From the NCBI GenBank assembly GCA_964649825.1, contig CAZYQW010000133.1, positions 1 through 58,498 of the forward strand: a stretch of DNA of 58,498 nt, in the 5' to 3' direction. Below, piece after piece: positions 32,636 to 41,312 of this stretch. The notes under the pieces are model-generated. The model was not told the origin of the DNA. It was given only the letters and a program-made list of their open reading frames with translations, and made no database searches. The number at the start of each line of letters is the position of its first letter. The first letter of the stretch is position 1. The translations under genes and the position numbers were made by a program. The DNA is from CAZYQW01 sp964649825. GTDB lineage: Bacteria > Planctomycetota > B15-G4 > JADJEK01.

Positions 32636-35600
32636 TGCGCGCCGTCCTCGCCATGGCGCGATGGGAGATCCGCCTCGCCTTCAAGCGACCGCTGTTCTGG
32701 GTGTTCCTCCTGCTGAACTCCCTCTTCTCGATCTTCTACTTCTTCGGCAACGTCGTGGTCGCGACGGGCTCGGGCGGCCGCGCGGCCGACGAGGTCGTCC
32801 ACCTGAACGGGCCGTACGCCCTCACGCTGTTCTACATGGCGGTTCCGTTCGTGATGGCCACGCTGTTCGCGGCGATCGCGATGGCCGGCGCCGTCGTCCG
32901 CGACGAGGAGCTGAAAGTCGAAGAGCTCCTCCGCAGCACCCACGTCTCGGCGCGCGGCTACGTCCTCGGAAAGCTGATCGGCACCGCGGCCTGGGTGTTC
33001 GGGGTCGTCCTGTTCGGATTCGCGCTCGCGGTGGCGACCGACGCGCTCACCTCGTCGCTCGCGGCGGGCGGCGGGACGGCGCGTCCGGAAGCGCATGGAC
33101 CGACGAACTTCCTGTTCCACCTTCACCCGTTCCTGACGCACACCGTGCCGTGGCTCCTCTTCGCCGCGGCGGGCGCCTTCTACCTCGGGGTTCGCACGCG
33201 CGCGCCGCTCCTGGTCTACGGCACGTTGGCGTTGCTCTTCGTCGCCGTGCTGATGCTCGGAGAGTTCGAGCCCGAGTGGGTGCAACGATGGTCGAAGGAC
33301 GCGCTCGGCCTCGAGTGGGGCGTGCTTCGCGGCTGGCTCGATCCGACCGGACTGAGCTGGCTCGTCGAGACGTACGGACGCGAGGATCGCGGCGTGCGGT
33401 TCTACAACGAGTCGATCCCGGCGCTGACGATCGGCATCGCCGCGAACCGTATCGTGCTGCTGCTGCTCGCCTCGTCGTCGATCTGGCGCTCGGTCGCCGC
33501 GTACCGCCGGCAGCGTCACGGCCGCCTCGACGCGGCTCGCGCTCCCGCCGCGACGTCCGGCGGGAAGAGGATCGAGGCCGGCGCGGCCGCGCTTCCGCTC
33601 CTCGATCGCGTGCGATCCCTCGGTCGCGGCCGCTCCTCGGCGGGGATGATCCGCGTCCTCCGCGCCGAGCTGAAGATGATCCTGCGGCAGCCGTCGTTCT
33701 GGATCTTCCTCCCGATCATCTGGACCATCGCCCCGTTGGGGACGCTGTCCGCGGAGGGGCCGTGGAACGCGAACGTCATCATGACGTCGAATCAGGCGTC
33801 GGCGCGGCTCGTCGCGGCGTTGACGATCTGGGCGTGCGGCTACGCCGCGTGCCTCGCGATCGAGTCGATCCATCGCGAACGGACGACCGGCGTCGCGGAC
33901 GTCCTCTACTCGACGGCGGTGACCACGCGTTCCCTCGTGCTCGGCAAGATCGCGGCCGTCTTCACGGCGATGCTCGTGATGATCGGCGGCGCCGCGGCCA
34001 TCGCGGCGGGCATCCAGGTCGTGACGCACCAGACGTCCCTCGACCCGCGCGTCTACGCGCGCAACCTGGCCTTCCTCCTGCTTCCCGGCGTCCTCTTCTT
34101 CATCGCGTTGACCGCGTTCCTCACGGCGTTCTTCCGGAGCCGCATGGCGGCGTACGGCGGGTTGATCGGCTTCACCGTCCTGTTCGCGATCGGCCGCTTC
34201 TCGGGATGGCTCGACTGGCGCGGCATGATCGTGCCGACGAACCTCGTGATCGCTTCGGACATCACCGAGCTCACGCCGTACGCGAAGGAGCTGGCGCTGA
34301 ACCGCGCGCTCGTCCTCTCCATCACGCTGGTCCTCATGGTGCTGTCGGTGTACTTCCTCGGCCGCACGGACCGCACGCGAACCGAGCGGATGTCCTGGCG
34401 GCGTCTGCGGGCGCACAAGCTCGCGGCGGGAGGCGTCGTCCTTCTCCTGGCCACCACGCTGGCCGCCGGCGTCTGGCTTGCCCACGAGATGAACAAGGGG
34501 CCGGAGGCGAAGTGGCGGGAGGATGCCGCGAAGGAATACGCGCGGCAGAACCGCGCCAAGTGGGGACGACGCGACGCTCCGTTGCCCGAGTTCTCGTCGA
34601 TCGACTTCGACGTCGAGTTCTTCCCGTCCGAGCGACGCTTCGAGCTCGACGGACGGTTCACGTTCGTGAATCGGACCGCGACGCCGATCCACGTCATTCC
34701 CCTCACGACTTCGCTCGACTGGGACATCGAGACGGCGGGGCACGTCTTCTTCGCCGACGGCGCGGAGGATGGTCGACTTGGGGAGCCCGAGGTCCGTGAC
34801 CGCAACCACCTCTACGAAATCCGGCTGGACGAGCCGCTCACGCCCGGCGCGACCCGCGCGCTCCGCCTCCGGTACGGGGGCACCGTCCGCCCCGGCGCGG
34901 CGAAGTCGAACGGATCGTTCGGCGAGTGGATCCTGGAGGACGCCGTCTTCGTGCACTCGTTCGGCACGTCGTTCCTCCCGACGATCGGATTCCAGGAGCC
35001 CGACGCCGGCGACACGGACACGGCCGACGACCGCGCGGACGAGCGCGAGCTCGCTCGGCACTACGAAGGGGATCACGTCGCGCGCGGCGGCATGCGCGGC
35101 GCGATGAACGTCACCGCGCGCGTGACGGTTCCCCGCGGCCTCACCGCGGTCGGCGTCGGATCGCTCGTGGACACGACGGATGGCGACACGACCTCCACGT
35201 GGACGTTCCAGACGGATCACCCGGTCTACTTCTACGCGCTGATGGCGGGGCGCTACGAGACGCGCGTCGAGGGAGACTGCGCGGTCCTCTACCACGCGGC
35301 GCACGATCGCAACGTCGACGACATCGCGACGGCGCTCGATCGATCGCGGCGCTTCTACTCCGCCGTCTTCAGTCCCTTCCCGTTCGAAGCGCTCCGCATC
35401 GTGGAGTTTCCCGGCATCGCGACCTTCGCGATGGGGTTTCCCACGCTCATCCCGTTCAGCGAGTCGATCGGGTTCCTCACGAAGGCGGACGACGGAGTCT
35501 CGAACGTCAACTTCATGGTGACCGCGCACGAGGTCGCCCATCAGTGGTGGGGAACGATCACCTGGCCGGCCGAGAACGTGCCGGGAGCCCAGTTCCTGAC

Positions 35601-36393
35601 CGAAGCGCTCGCCCACTACTCGACGCTCCTCATGGAGGAGCGATTCAACGGCGGCGTCGCGGCCCGGAACCGACGGATCCGCTTCGAGCGCGAGTACCTC
35701 TCCGGTCGACACCACGACGTCGAGCGACCGATCGTCCGCATCGATGGATCGGAGCCGGGCGACCAGACGACCTGGTACAACAAGGGCGGACTCGCGTTCT
35801 GGATGACCTCCGAGCGGATCGGCCGCGATCGCTTCATCGACGCGCTCCGCGCCTACGTCGCGGAGTTCTCGTTCCAGGACGACCATCCGACCATCCACGA
35901 CCTGCTGCGCCACGTCCGCGACCAGGCGGGCCCCGAGCACGACGACTTCCTGCGCGAGACGTTCTACGAGGTCGCTCTGCCGCGACCCGAGATCGTCTCG
36001 GCCGAGACGCGACGAGAAGGCGACGCGCACGTGACGTCGATCCGAGTAAGGAACGATGGGACCGGCACCGCCGCCCTGGTCGCCGAGGTCTCCAACCGGA
36101 GGCTGCTCACGACGGAGCTCGGCGCGATGCCGCGACCTCCGCGCCTCGCGTACGACGACCTCGAGGATCCGATCGTCTGGGAGGCCGATGACGCGACCGG
36201 CGGCGCGGGGCCGGCCGGCGCCCCGCCGAGCGAGCCCTACGAATCCGCGCGCGCCGAGTTCCGCCTGGCCGAGGGGAGGGAGCAGGTCATCGAGGTTCGA
36301 AGCGGGTTCGAGCCCGGCTACGTGACGCTCGACCCTGACGCTCGGATCCTGATGTCCGGCCGCGGCCGAGCCCACCGCGCGATCCGACAGTGA
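32635..36393 (+). CDS. ABC-2 permease fused to an M1-family metallopeptidase
   Basis: A 1252-residue fusion. The first about 630 residues are two blocks of about six membrane segments each (first helix RPLFWVFLLLNSLFSIFYF), the ABC-2 permease pattern, with soluble loops. Residues about 640-1250 are an M1 aminopeptidase: HEVAH at 965-969 supplies two zinc ligands and the catalytic Glu966, and Glu990 in LTEALAHYS is the third ligand. The spacing is 20 residues after the second His, slightly longer than the classic 18. The substrate-binding GAMEN is not obvious; NFMVTAHE precedes the zinc site. Such permease-peptidase fusions are known in Bacteroidota and Planctomycetota and act with the upstream ATPase. 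A peptide or lipoprotein exporter that also trims its cargo is a guess. Confidence 0.9.
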   Translation: MRAVLAMARWEIRLAFKRPLFWVFLLLNSLFSIFYFFGNVVVATGSGGRAADEVVHLNGPYALTLFYMAVPFVMATLFAAIAMAGAVVRDEELKVEELLRSTHVSARGYVLGKLIGTAAWVFGVVLFGFALAVATDALTSSLAAGGGTARPEAHGPTNFLFHLHPFLTHTVPWLLFAAAGAFYLGVRTRAPLLVYGTLALLFVAVLMLGEFEPEWVQRWSKDALGLEWGVLRGWLDPTGLSWLVETYGREDRGVRFYNESIPALTIGIAANRIVLLLLASSSIWRSVAAYRRQRHGRLDAARAPAATSGGKRIEAGAAALPLLDRVRSLGRGRSSAGMIRVLRAELKMILRQPSFWIFLPIIWTIAPLGTLSAEGPWNANVIMTSNQASARLVAALTIWACGYAACLAIESIHRERTTGVADVLYSTAVTTRSLVLGKIAAVFTAMLVMIGGAAAIAAGIQVVTHQTSLDPRVYARNLAFLLLPGVLFFIALTAFLTAFFRSRMAAYGGLIGFTVLFAIGRFSGWLDWRGMIVPTNLVIASDITELTPYAKELALNRALVLSITLVLMVLSVYFLGRTDRTRTERMSWRRLRAHKLAAGGVVLLLATTLAAGVWLAHEMNKGPEAKWREDAAKEYARQNRAKWGRRDAPLPEFSSIDFDVEFFPSERRFELDGRFTFVNRTATPIHVIPLTTSLDWDIETAGHVFFADGAEDGRLGEPEVRDRNHLYEIRLDEPLTPGATRALRLRYGGTVRPGAAKSNGSFGEWILEDAVFVHSFGTSFLPTIGFQEPDAGDTDTADDRADERELARHYEGDHVARGGMRGAMNVTARVTVPRGLTAVGVGSLVDTTDGDTTSTWTFQTDHPVYFYALMAGRYETRVEGDCAVLYHAAHDRNVDDIATALDRSRRFYSAVFSPFPFEALRIVEFPGIATFAMGFPTLIPFSESIGFLTKADDGVSNVNFMVTAHEVAHQWWGTITWPAENVPGAQFLTEALAHYSTLLMEERFNGGVAARNRRIRFEREYLSGRHHDVERPIVRIDGSEPGDQTTWYNKGGLAFWMTSERIGRDRFIDALRAYVAEFSFQDDHPTIHDLLRHVRDQAGPEHDDFLRETFYEVALPRPEIVSAETRREGDAHVTSIRVRNDGTGTAALVAEVSNRRLLTTELGAMPRPPRLAYDDLEDPIVWEADDATGGAGPAGAPPSEPYESARAEFRLAEGREQVIEVRSGFEPGYVTLDPDARILMSGRGRAHRAIRQ

Positions 36394-36484
36394 CGCAAAT
36401 CGCCCGCCTGCAACGAAGAGATCGGTCGCGAGGGCCCGCCGCAGCCGGAATGACTTTCACCACAGGCTGCTAGACTGATCCACC

Positions 36485-37327
36485 ATGATGCACGGACGTC
36501 GCGAAGCCGAAGTCGGTCCGTATCGAGTGGGTCCGGGGCAACCCCTGTTCCTCCTCGCCGGGCCGTGCGTGATCGAGTCCGAGGACGTGGTGTTTCGGAT
36601 CGCGCGCCGCCTCGCCGCGATCCGTGACGACACCGGCGTCCAGATCGTCTTCAAGGCGTCGTTCGACAAGGCGAACCGCTCATCGATCGACTCCTTCCGT
36701 GGCCCCGGACTGAAGAAAGGGCTCGAAGTCCTCGCCGCGGTCAAGCGCGAGGTCGGACTTCCGCTCGTGACCGACATCCACGAGCCCGGCCAGGCCGCCC
36801 CGGCCGCCGAGGTCGTCGACCTGCTCCAGATCCCGGCATTCCTCTGCCGGCAGACCGATCTGTTGCGCGAGGCGGCGCGAACCGGGTGCGCGATGAACGT
36901 GAAGAAGGGTCAGTTTCTCGCCCCTTGGGACATGAAGAACGTCGTCGCCAAGGTGCTCGCGAGCGGCGGCAGGAACCTGATGTTGACGGACCGCGGTGCG
37001 TCGTTCGGGTACAACGCCCTGGTCTCGGACATGCGGGCGATCCCGCTCATGCAGGATCTCGGGGTACCGGTCCTGTTCGACGCCACCCACTCCTGCCAGA
37101 TCCCGGGCGGCGCCGGCACCAAGAGCGGCGGCGACCGCCGGATGATCCCACACCTCGCGCAGGCGGCGATGGCGGCCGGGTGCGACGGGTTCTTCATGGA
37201 GGTCCACTTCGATCCGGACCACGCGCTCTCGGACGGTCCCAACATGCTGAACCTCCAGGATCTGGAGCCGCTCCTCCGGCGCCTCGTCGCGATCCGTGCC
37301 GCCTCCGGGTGGAACGTGGGAAGCTGA
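36485..37327 (+). CDS. kdsA: 3-deoxy-8-phosphooctulonate synthase (Kdo-8-P synthase)
   Basis: A 280-residue KdsA: condenses phosphoenolpyruvate and arabinose-5-phosphate to Kdo-8-phosphate, the first committed step to the Kdo of lipopolysaccharide. Signatures: LLAGPCVIESEDVVF (Cys here marks the metal-dependent class, as in Aquifex), FKASFDKANRSSIDSFRGPG, GLPLVTDIHEPGQ, LLQIPAFLCRQTDLL, NVKKGQFLAPWDMKN, LFDATHSCQIPGG and MEVHFDPDHALSDGPNML. The length matches the family (270-285). It implies an outer membrane with Kdo. No kdsB, kdsC or lpx gene is near. The start may be 36485 or the next codon. The gene lies between the fusion permease and a Ser/Thr kinase with no sign of an operon. Confidence 0.95.
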   Translation: MMHGRREAEVGPYRVGPGQPLFLLAGPCVIESEDVVFRIARRLAAIRDDTGVQIVFKASFDKANRSSIDSFRGPGLKKGLEVLAAVKREVGLPLVTDIHEPGQAAPAAEVVDLLQIPAFLCRQTDLLREAARTGCAMNVKKGQFLAPWDMKNVVAKVLASGGRNLMLTDRGASFGYNALVSDMRAIPLMQDLGVPVLFDATHSCQIPGGAGTKSGGDRRMIPHLAQAAMAAGCDGFFMEVHFDPDHALSDGPNMLNLQDLEPLLRRLVAIRAASGWNVGS

Positions 37328-37375
37328 TCTGGATTCGCTTCCGCCCGGAGTACGATCTTCTTCGACGAACTTGAA

Positions 37376-39862
37376 ATGCGTCGCAGCCGTATCCGTACGG
37401 CGATGGCCGTCGCGAAGCAGCCGGCATCTCCCAACATCTCCCAGCTTCTCTTTGGTTTCATGCGCGAGGAAGAGAGACAGGATCTCGGGACGGACCAGAC
37501 GGTCCCGCTGGACGTCACGCGCGGCGCGACGCGTGTCTCGGGGTCGCGCCCCGCCGACGGCCGCACGTTCGCTCGTTCGTTCATCGGCCGCAGGCTCGGC
37601 GACTACGAGATCCTGCGGGAGATCGGCCATGGCTCGATGGGCATCGTCTTCGAGGCGAAGAACGAGGGCCTGAACCGCAGCGTGGCGCTGAAGGTGCTCC
37701 CCCCGAGCCTCTCGGTGACCGACACGGTGATCCAGCGGTTCCTCCGCGAAGCGCAGTCCGTCGCGAAGCTGAACCACGAGAACATCGTCCAGATCTACAG
37801 CATCGGCGAAACGGACGGCGTCTACTTCTACGCGATGCAGTTGATCGAGGGGCAGCCGCTCGACGCCGTGGTCGCCGAGCGCGACATCAAGCCGGACGAC
37901 GCCGCGCGCATCACCGCCGCCTGCGCGCGCGCCCTCTTCTTCGCGCACGAGAACGGCATCATCCATCGCGACATCAAGCCCGCGAACATCATCCTTTCGT
38001 ACAAGGACAAGCCGGTCCTCACCGACTTCGGCCTGGCCCGCCCGGAGAAGGCAGCGACGCTCACCGCGTCCGGCGCGCTGGTCGGGACCCCGATCTACAT
38101 GAGCCCCGAGCAGGTCCGCGCCGATCGCTCGCTCGTCGATCGACGCACCGACATCTATTCGCTCGGCGTGACGCTGTACGAGATGCTGGCCGGGACGACG
38201 CCGTTCGAGGGGTCGTCGACGCAGGAGATCCTGCACAAGATCGAGTTCGCGGAGCCGCGGCCGATCCGGCGCGTTGCCCCGAAGGTTCCCAAGTCGTTGG
38301 AGACGATCTGCCACAAGGCGATCGCGAGGGAACCCGAGCGCCGGTATCAGACCGGGATCGAGTTCGCGCTCGACCTCGAACGCTTCCTGAACGGCGAGCC
38401 GATCCAGGCGCGGCGCACTCCGCTCGTCGTGAGGACCGCGCAGAGGATCCGCCGGCACGCCGTGATCTCGACTCTCGTCGCGTTGCTGCTCGTCGCGGTC
38501 GTCGCCGTCCTCATCAGCTCCAAGCGCGGACACGACTCCAAGCAACGCGAGCAGACGGCGAACCAGACCGCGACGCGCGCGCAGTTCGCCGAGTACATCG
38601 TCCGCGGCACCAACATGGTGCGCGGCAAGGTGTGGCCCGAGGCGATTGCCGCCTTCGACCAGGCGATCCTCCTCGACCCGACGCAGGTCGCCCCGTTCAT
38701 CGAGCGCGGGAAGTGCTTCGTCATGCTCCAGTCCCACGAGCGGGCGCTGGCCGACTTCGAGGCGGCGCTCGAGCGCGACCCGGAGAACGGAACGGCGAAG
38801 CTCTGGCGCGGGATGAGCCGCTGGATCTACGGAAACGAGGAAGAGCGGAACGCGGGGATGAACGACGTCCGCGAGACGCTCGACCAGCACCCGGACGACC
38901 CGGACTGCCTCCTCTTCGCGTCGCGGCTCTGTCGAGAGATGGCGCAGGAGACGCGGAGCCGCGAGCTCAAGATCACGCTCCACGACGCCGCGTACGAGCG
39001 CGTCTCGCAGCTCCTCGACCAGAACCCGGAGAACGTCGACGCGCTGGTCATCAAGGGGATGCTGCTCGAGGATCAGGGGTTCCGCGAGCAAGCGTTGCGC
39101 GCGTACACGCGGGCCATCGAGATCGACCCGAAGCACGCCGAGGCGTGGTCGTTGAGGTCCGCGGTCCTCACTCGCGACAACCCTCGCGCGAGCCGCGCCA
39201 CCACCGACGCGACCGACGCGGCGATGGCCGCGGTCGCGCCCGCCTGGGCCACGCTCGGCGTGCGGATCGCGCGCGAGAAGTTCAACGTGGACGGCGACAC
39301 GGTGGCACGCGCGGTCGACGCTCTGACGAGCTGGCGCGACCCCGGTGAGGACCCGGGCGACGCGCCGGCCTCGTCCGACGAGCCCGGCGTCACCGACGTC
39401 GACGACCAGCTCGCCCAGGCGGAGCTCTGGTGGACGAACGGCCAGTACGACCTCGCGGTGCCGACCTACGAGGAGATCCTGAAGCTGAAGCCGGACCTGG
39501 CGCTGCCGCACTACCGACTCGCCAAGCACTACATGCTGATCAACCGAGTCGACAAGGCGCGCGCGCACGTCGACGAGGCCCGCCGGATCGCCCCCGCCAC
39601 GCCCGATACGCTCCTGATCGCGATCCAGGTCTACAGCCGCCAGGAGGACAAGGAGAAGCTCGCCGAGGTCGCGGACGCGATCCAGCGCTACTACCCCGAC
39701 TTCGTCGACACCGTCCCCTGGCTGCGCGAGATGCTCGAGCGGTTCAAATCGTCACGGGCCGCGAGTCCTGACGAGGGCGCGCCGCCGGAGGACCCTCCGG
39801 TCGATGGCGGCGCGATCGACCGCTCGGCCTCGAACGTCCGACTGCGCCTCCCTGGCTCGTGA
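37376..39862 (+). CDS. Membrane Ser/Thr protein kinase with C-terminal TPR repeats
   Basis: An 828-residue PknB-like kinase. Glycine loop IGHGSMGIVFEA, Lys106 (VALKVLPP), HRDIKPANI with catalytic Asp199, DFG with Asp217, and a GTPIYMSPEQV activation-loop end are all present, so it should be active. One membrane helix sits near 361-382 (ISTLVALLLVAVVAVLIS). Beyond it lie TPR motifs (AEYIVRGTNMVRGKVWPEAI, ERALADFEAALERDPENG, ALRAYTRAIEIDPKHAEAWS, YDLAVPTYEEILKLKPDLA), probably outside the membrane as a sensor or scaffold. This architecture is widespread in Planctomycetota. An ATG at 37403 is an alternative start. Substrates are not deducible from context; the gene ends 10 nt from a convergent LolC/E permease gene. 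Confidence 0.92.
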   Translation: MRRSRIRTAMAVAKQPASPNISQLLFGFMREEERQDLGTDQTVPLDVTRGATRVSGSRPADGRTFARSFIGRRLGDYEILREIGHGSMGIVFEAKNEGLNRSVALKVLPPSLSVTDTVIQRFLREAQSVAKLNHENIVQIYSIGETDGVYFYAMQLIEGQPLDAVVAERDIKPDDAARITAACARALFFAHENGIIHRDIKPANIILSYKDKPVLTDFGLARPEKAATLTASGALVGTPIYMSPEQVRADRSLVDRRTDIYSLGVTLYEMLAGTTPFEGSSTQEILHKIEFAEPRPIRRVAPKVPKSLETICHKAIAREPERRYQTGIEFALDLERFLNGEPIQARRTPLVVRTAQRIRRHAVISTLVALLLVAVVAVLISSKRGHDSKQREQTANQTATRAQFAEYIVRGTNMVRGKVWPEAIAAFDQAILLDPTQVAPFIERGKCFVMLQSHERALADFEAALERDPENGTAKLWRGMSRWIYGNEEERNAGMNDVRETLDQHPDDPDCLLFASRLCREMAQETRSRELKITLHDAAYERVSQLLDQNPENVDALVIKGMLLEDQGFREQALRAYTRAIEIDPKHAEAWSLRSAVLTRDNPRASRATTDATDAAMAAVAPAWATLGVRIAREKFNVDGDTVARAVDALTSWRDPGEDPGDAPASSDEPGVTDVDDQLAQAELWWTNGQYDLAVPTYEEILKLKPDLALPHYRLAKHYMLINRVDKARAHVDEARRIAPATPDTLLIAIQVYSRQEDKEKLAEVADAIQRYYPDFVDTVPWLREMLERFKSSRAASPDEGAPPEDPPVDGGAIDRSASNVRLRLPGS

Positions 39863-39872
39863 TCGAGAGGGG

Positions 39873-41207
39873 CTACTCGTAGCGCAGCGCGTCGACCGGA
39901 CTCTTGCGCGCGGCACGCACGGCGGGAAGAAGCGCGCTCGCGACCGCCAGGACCAAGGTCGACCCGAACACGATCGCAACGAACCACGGCTCGACGTCCA
40001 CCGGGATCCGTTCGAACAAGTAGATGTCGGGTCGGAAGATCCGTACGCCCGTCAACGTCTCGATGCCGTCGTTCAACAGGTTGATGTTCCGCGCCGCGAG
40101 CACTCCGGAGACGCAGCCCAACAGCCCTCCGACGAGCGTCATGAGGATCGCGCACGTCACGAAGAGCCCCGCGATCCCGGCCGTCGTCGTGCCGATCGCG
40201 TTCAGGATGCCGATGTCCCGCACCTTGTCCGAGACCAGGATCGTGAGCGTCGCGAACACGTTGAAGCACGCGACCAGCACGAAGAAGAAAAGCAGGCAGG
40301 CGAGGATCGAGCGTTGATTCTCGATGCCGATCAGGCGCGCCGCGTGTCGGTCGCGCCACGTCTCGACCTGAACCAGGAGCGAAAGCGACCGTAGGCGCCG
40401 TCGCACCTGGTCCGCAAGCGCGTCGAGCTCGACGCCTTCCTCGACGCGGACGCAGATCTCGGAGGCGCCGCCCGGCGTACGCAGGAACGATTGCGCCGTG
40501 TCGAGGTCGAGGAAGACGGTTCGCCGATCGTTGTCGAACTCGCCGGTGCGCACCGTCCCACCCACCTCGAACGTCTCGCTGAAGACCGGAATCGCCTGCT
40601 CTGACTGCCCCGGCAGATCGGATGCATCGCCGGCCACCGTCAGCAGCGTGATCGTGTCGCCCTTCGCGAGCCCGGCCTCCGTCGCGAGCTCCTCTCCAAT
40701 CAGCGCGATCGGCCGGCCGCCCGTCGAGGCGCCGCGAGAGAACGGTGCGCCGACGTCCGCGACACGAAGCCGCTCCGATGCTTCTTCGACGAACCGCGCG
40801 AAGTCCGTCACGCCGAACTCGTCGGTCGGGTCGACTCCGACGATCTGGACGAACCGTCCCTCGTGGACCCGCACCCGGTCCTCACCCTCGTTCGACGGCT
40901 CCGCCAGCAGCGCGGCCCGCCACAGATGGGGGCTCACCGCCGCGACTCCCGCCATGCCGGACACGGCGTTCTCGATGACGCGATACGGCGGAACCACGCG
41001 CGACTGGCCATCGTACGATCGCGGGATCGGCGTCAAGATCAGGTCGGAGGTCGTGCCGCGGATCACCCGCCGCAGCTCGCCGAGGAACCCCGTCATGATG
41101 CCGACGGTGCAGATCAGGGCCGTGACCGACAGCCAGATCCCCACGACGGAGACCCAGGAGATCGGCCGCGACCAGAGGTAGCGGGCGGCGAGGAACAGGC
41201 GGTACAT
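39873..41207 (-). CDS. LolC/E-type (FtsX/MacB fold) ABC transporter permease
   Basis: A 444-residue permease. One N-terminal helix (SWVSVVGIWLSVTALICTVGIM) is followed by a periplasmic MacB_PCD-type domain of about 240 residues and three C-terminal helices typical of FtsX (LACLLFFFVLVACFNVFATL, GIAGLFVTCAILMTLVGGLL, FVAIVFGSTLVLAVASALLP). The tail RAARKSPVDALRYE is the standard FtsX/LolE ending. LolCDE exports lipoproteins from the inner membrane; MacB-like relatives extrude toxins. No LolD-like ATPase is adjacent, so the partner must be elsewhere. The start at 41207 is preferred over a GTG two codons earlier. It lies downstream of SthA on the same strand with a gap of about 105 nt. Confidence 0.85.
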   Translation of the reverse strand: MYRLFLAARYLWSRPISWVSVVGIWLSVTALICTVGIMTGFLGELRRVIRGTTSDLILTPIPRSYDGQSRVVPPYRVIENAVSGMAGVAAVSPHLWRAALLAEPSNEGEDRVRVHEGRFVQIVGVDPTDEFGVTDFARFVEEASERLRVADVGAPFSRGASTGGRPIALIGEELATEAGLAKGDTITLLTVAGDASDLPGQSEQAIPVFSETFEVGGTVRTGEFDNDRRTVFLDLDTAQSFLRTPGGASEICVRVEEGVELDALADQVRRRLRSLSLLVQVETWRDRHAARLIGIENQRSILACLLFFFVLVACFNVFATLTILVSDKVRDIGILNAIGTTTAGIAGLFVTCAILMTLVGGLLGCVSGVLAARNINLLNDGIETLTGVRIFRPDIYLFERIPVDVEPWFVAIVFGSTLVLAVASALLPAVRAARKSPVDALRYE

Positions 41208-41312
41208 GAGCACTCGCCATCCTGGTCGCGGAAACGACGCTCGTCAACGACCCGTTTCGGCGTCTCCGGATCCGTCCGCGCCGTCGTCGGCCGGCAGCAG
41301 GCTCTCGTGCGA

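Noticed and set aside
32590..36375. 1261-codon open frame on the minus strand across the permease-M1 gene
   Set aside because: Same composition-driven mirror frame; the plus-strand protein has transmembrane helices and a zinc site.
36394..36484. Promoter of kdsA with TAGACT as -10
   Set aside because: A TAGACT hexamer at 36471-36476 looks like a -10, but no acceptable -35 lies at 16-18 nt.
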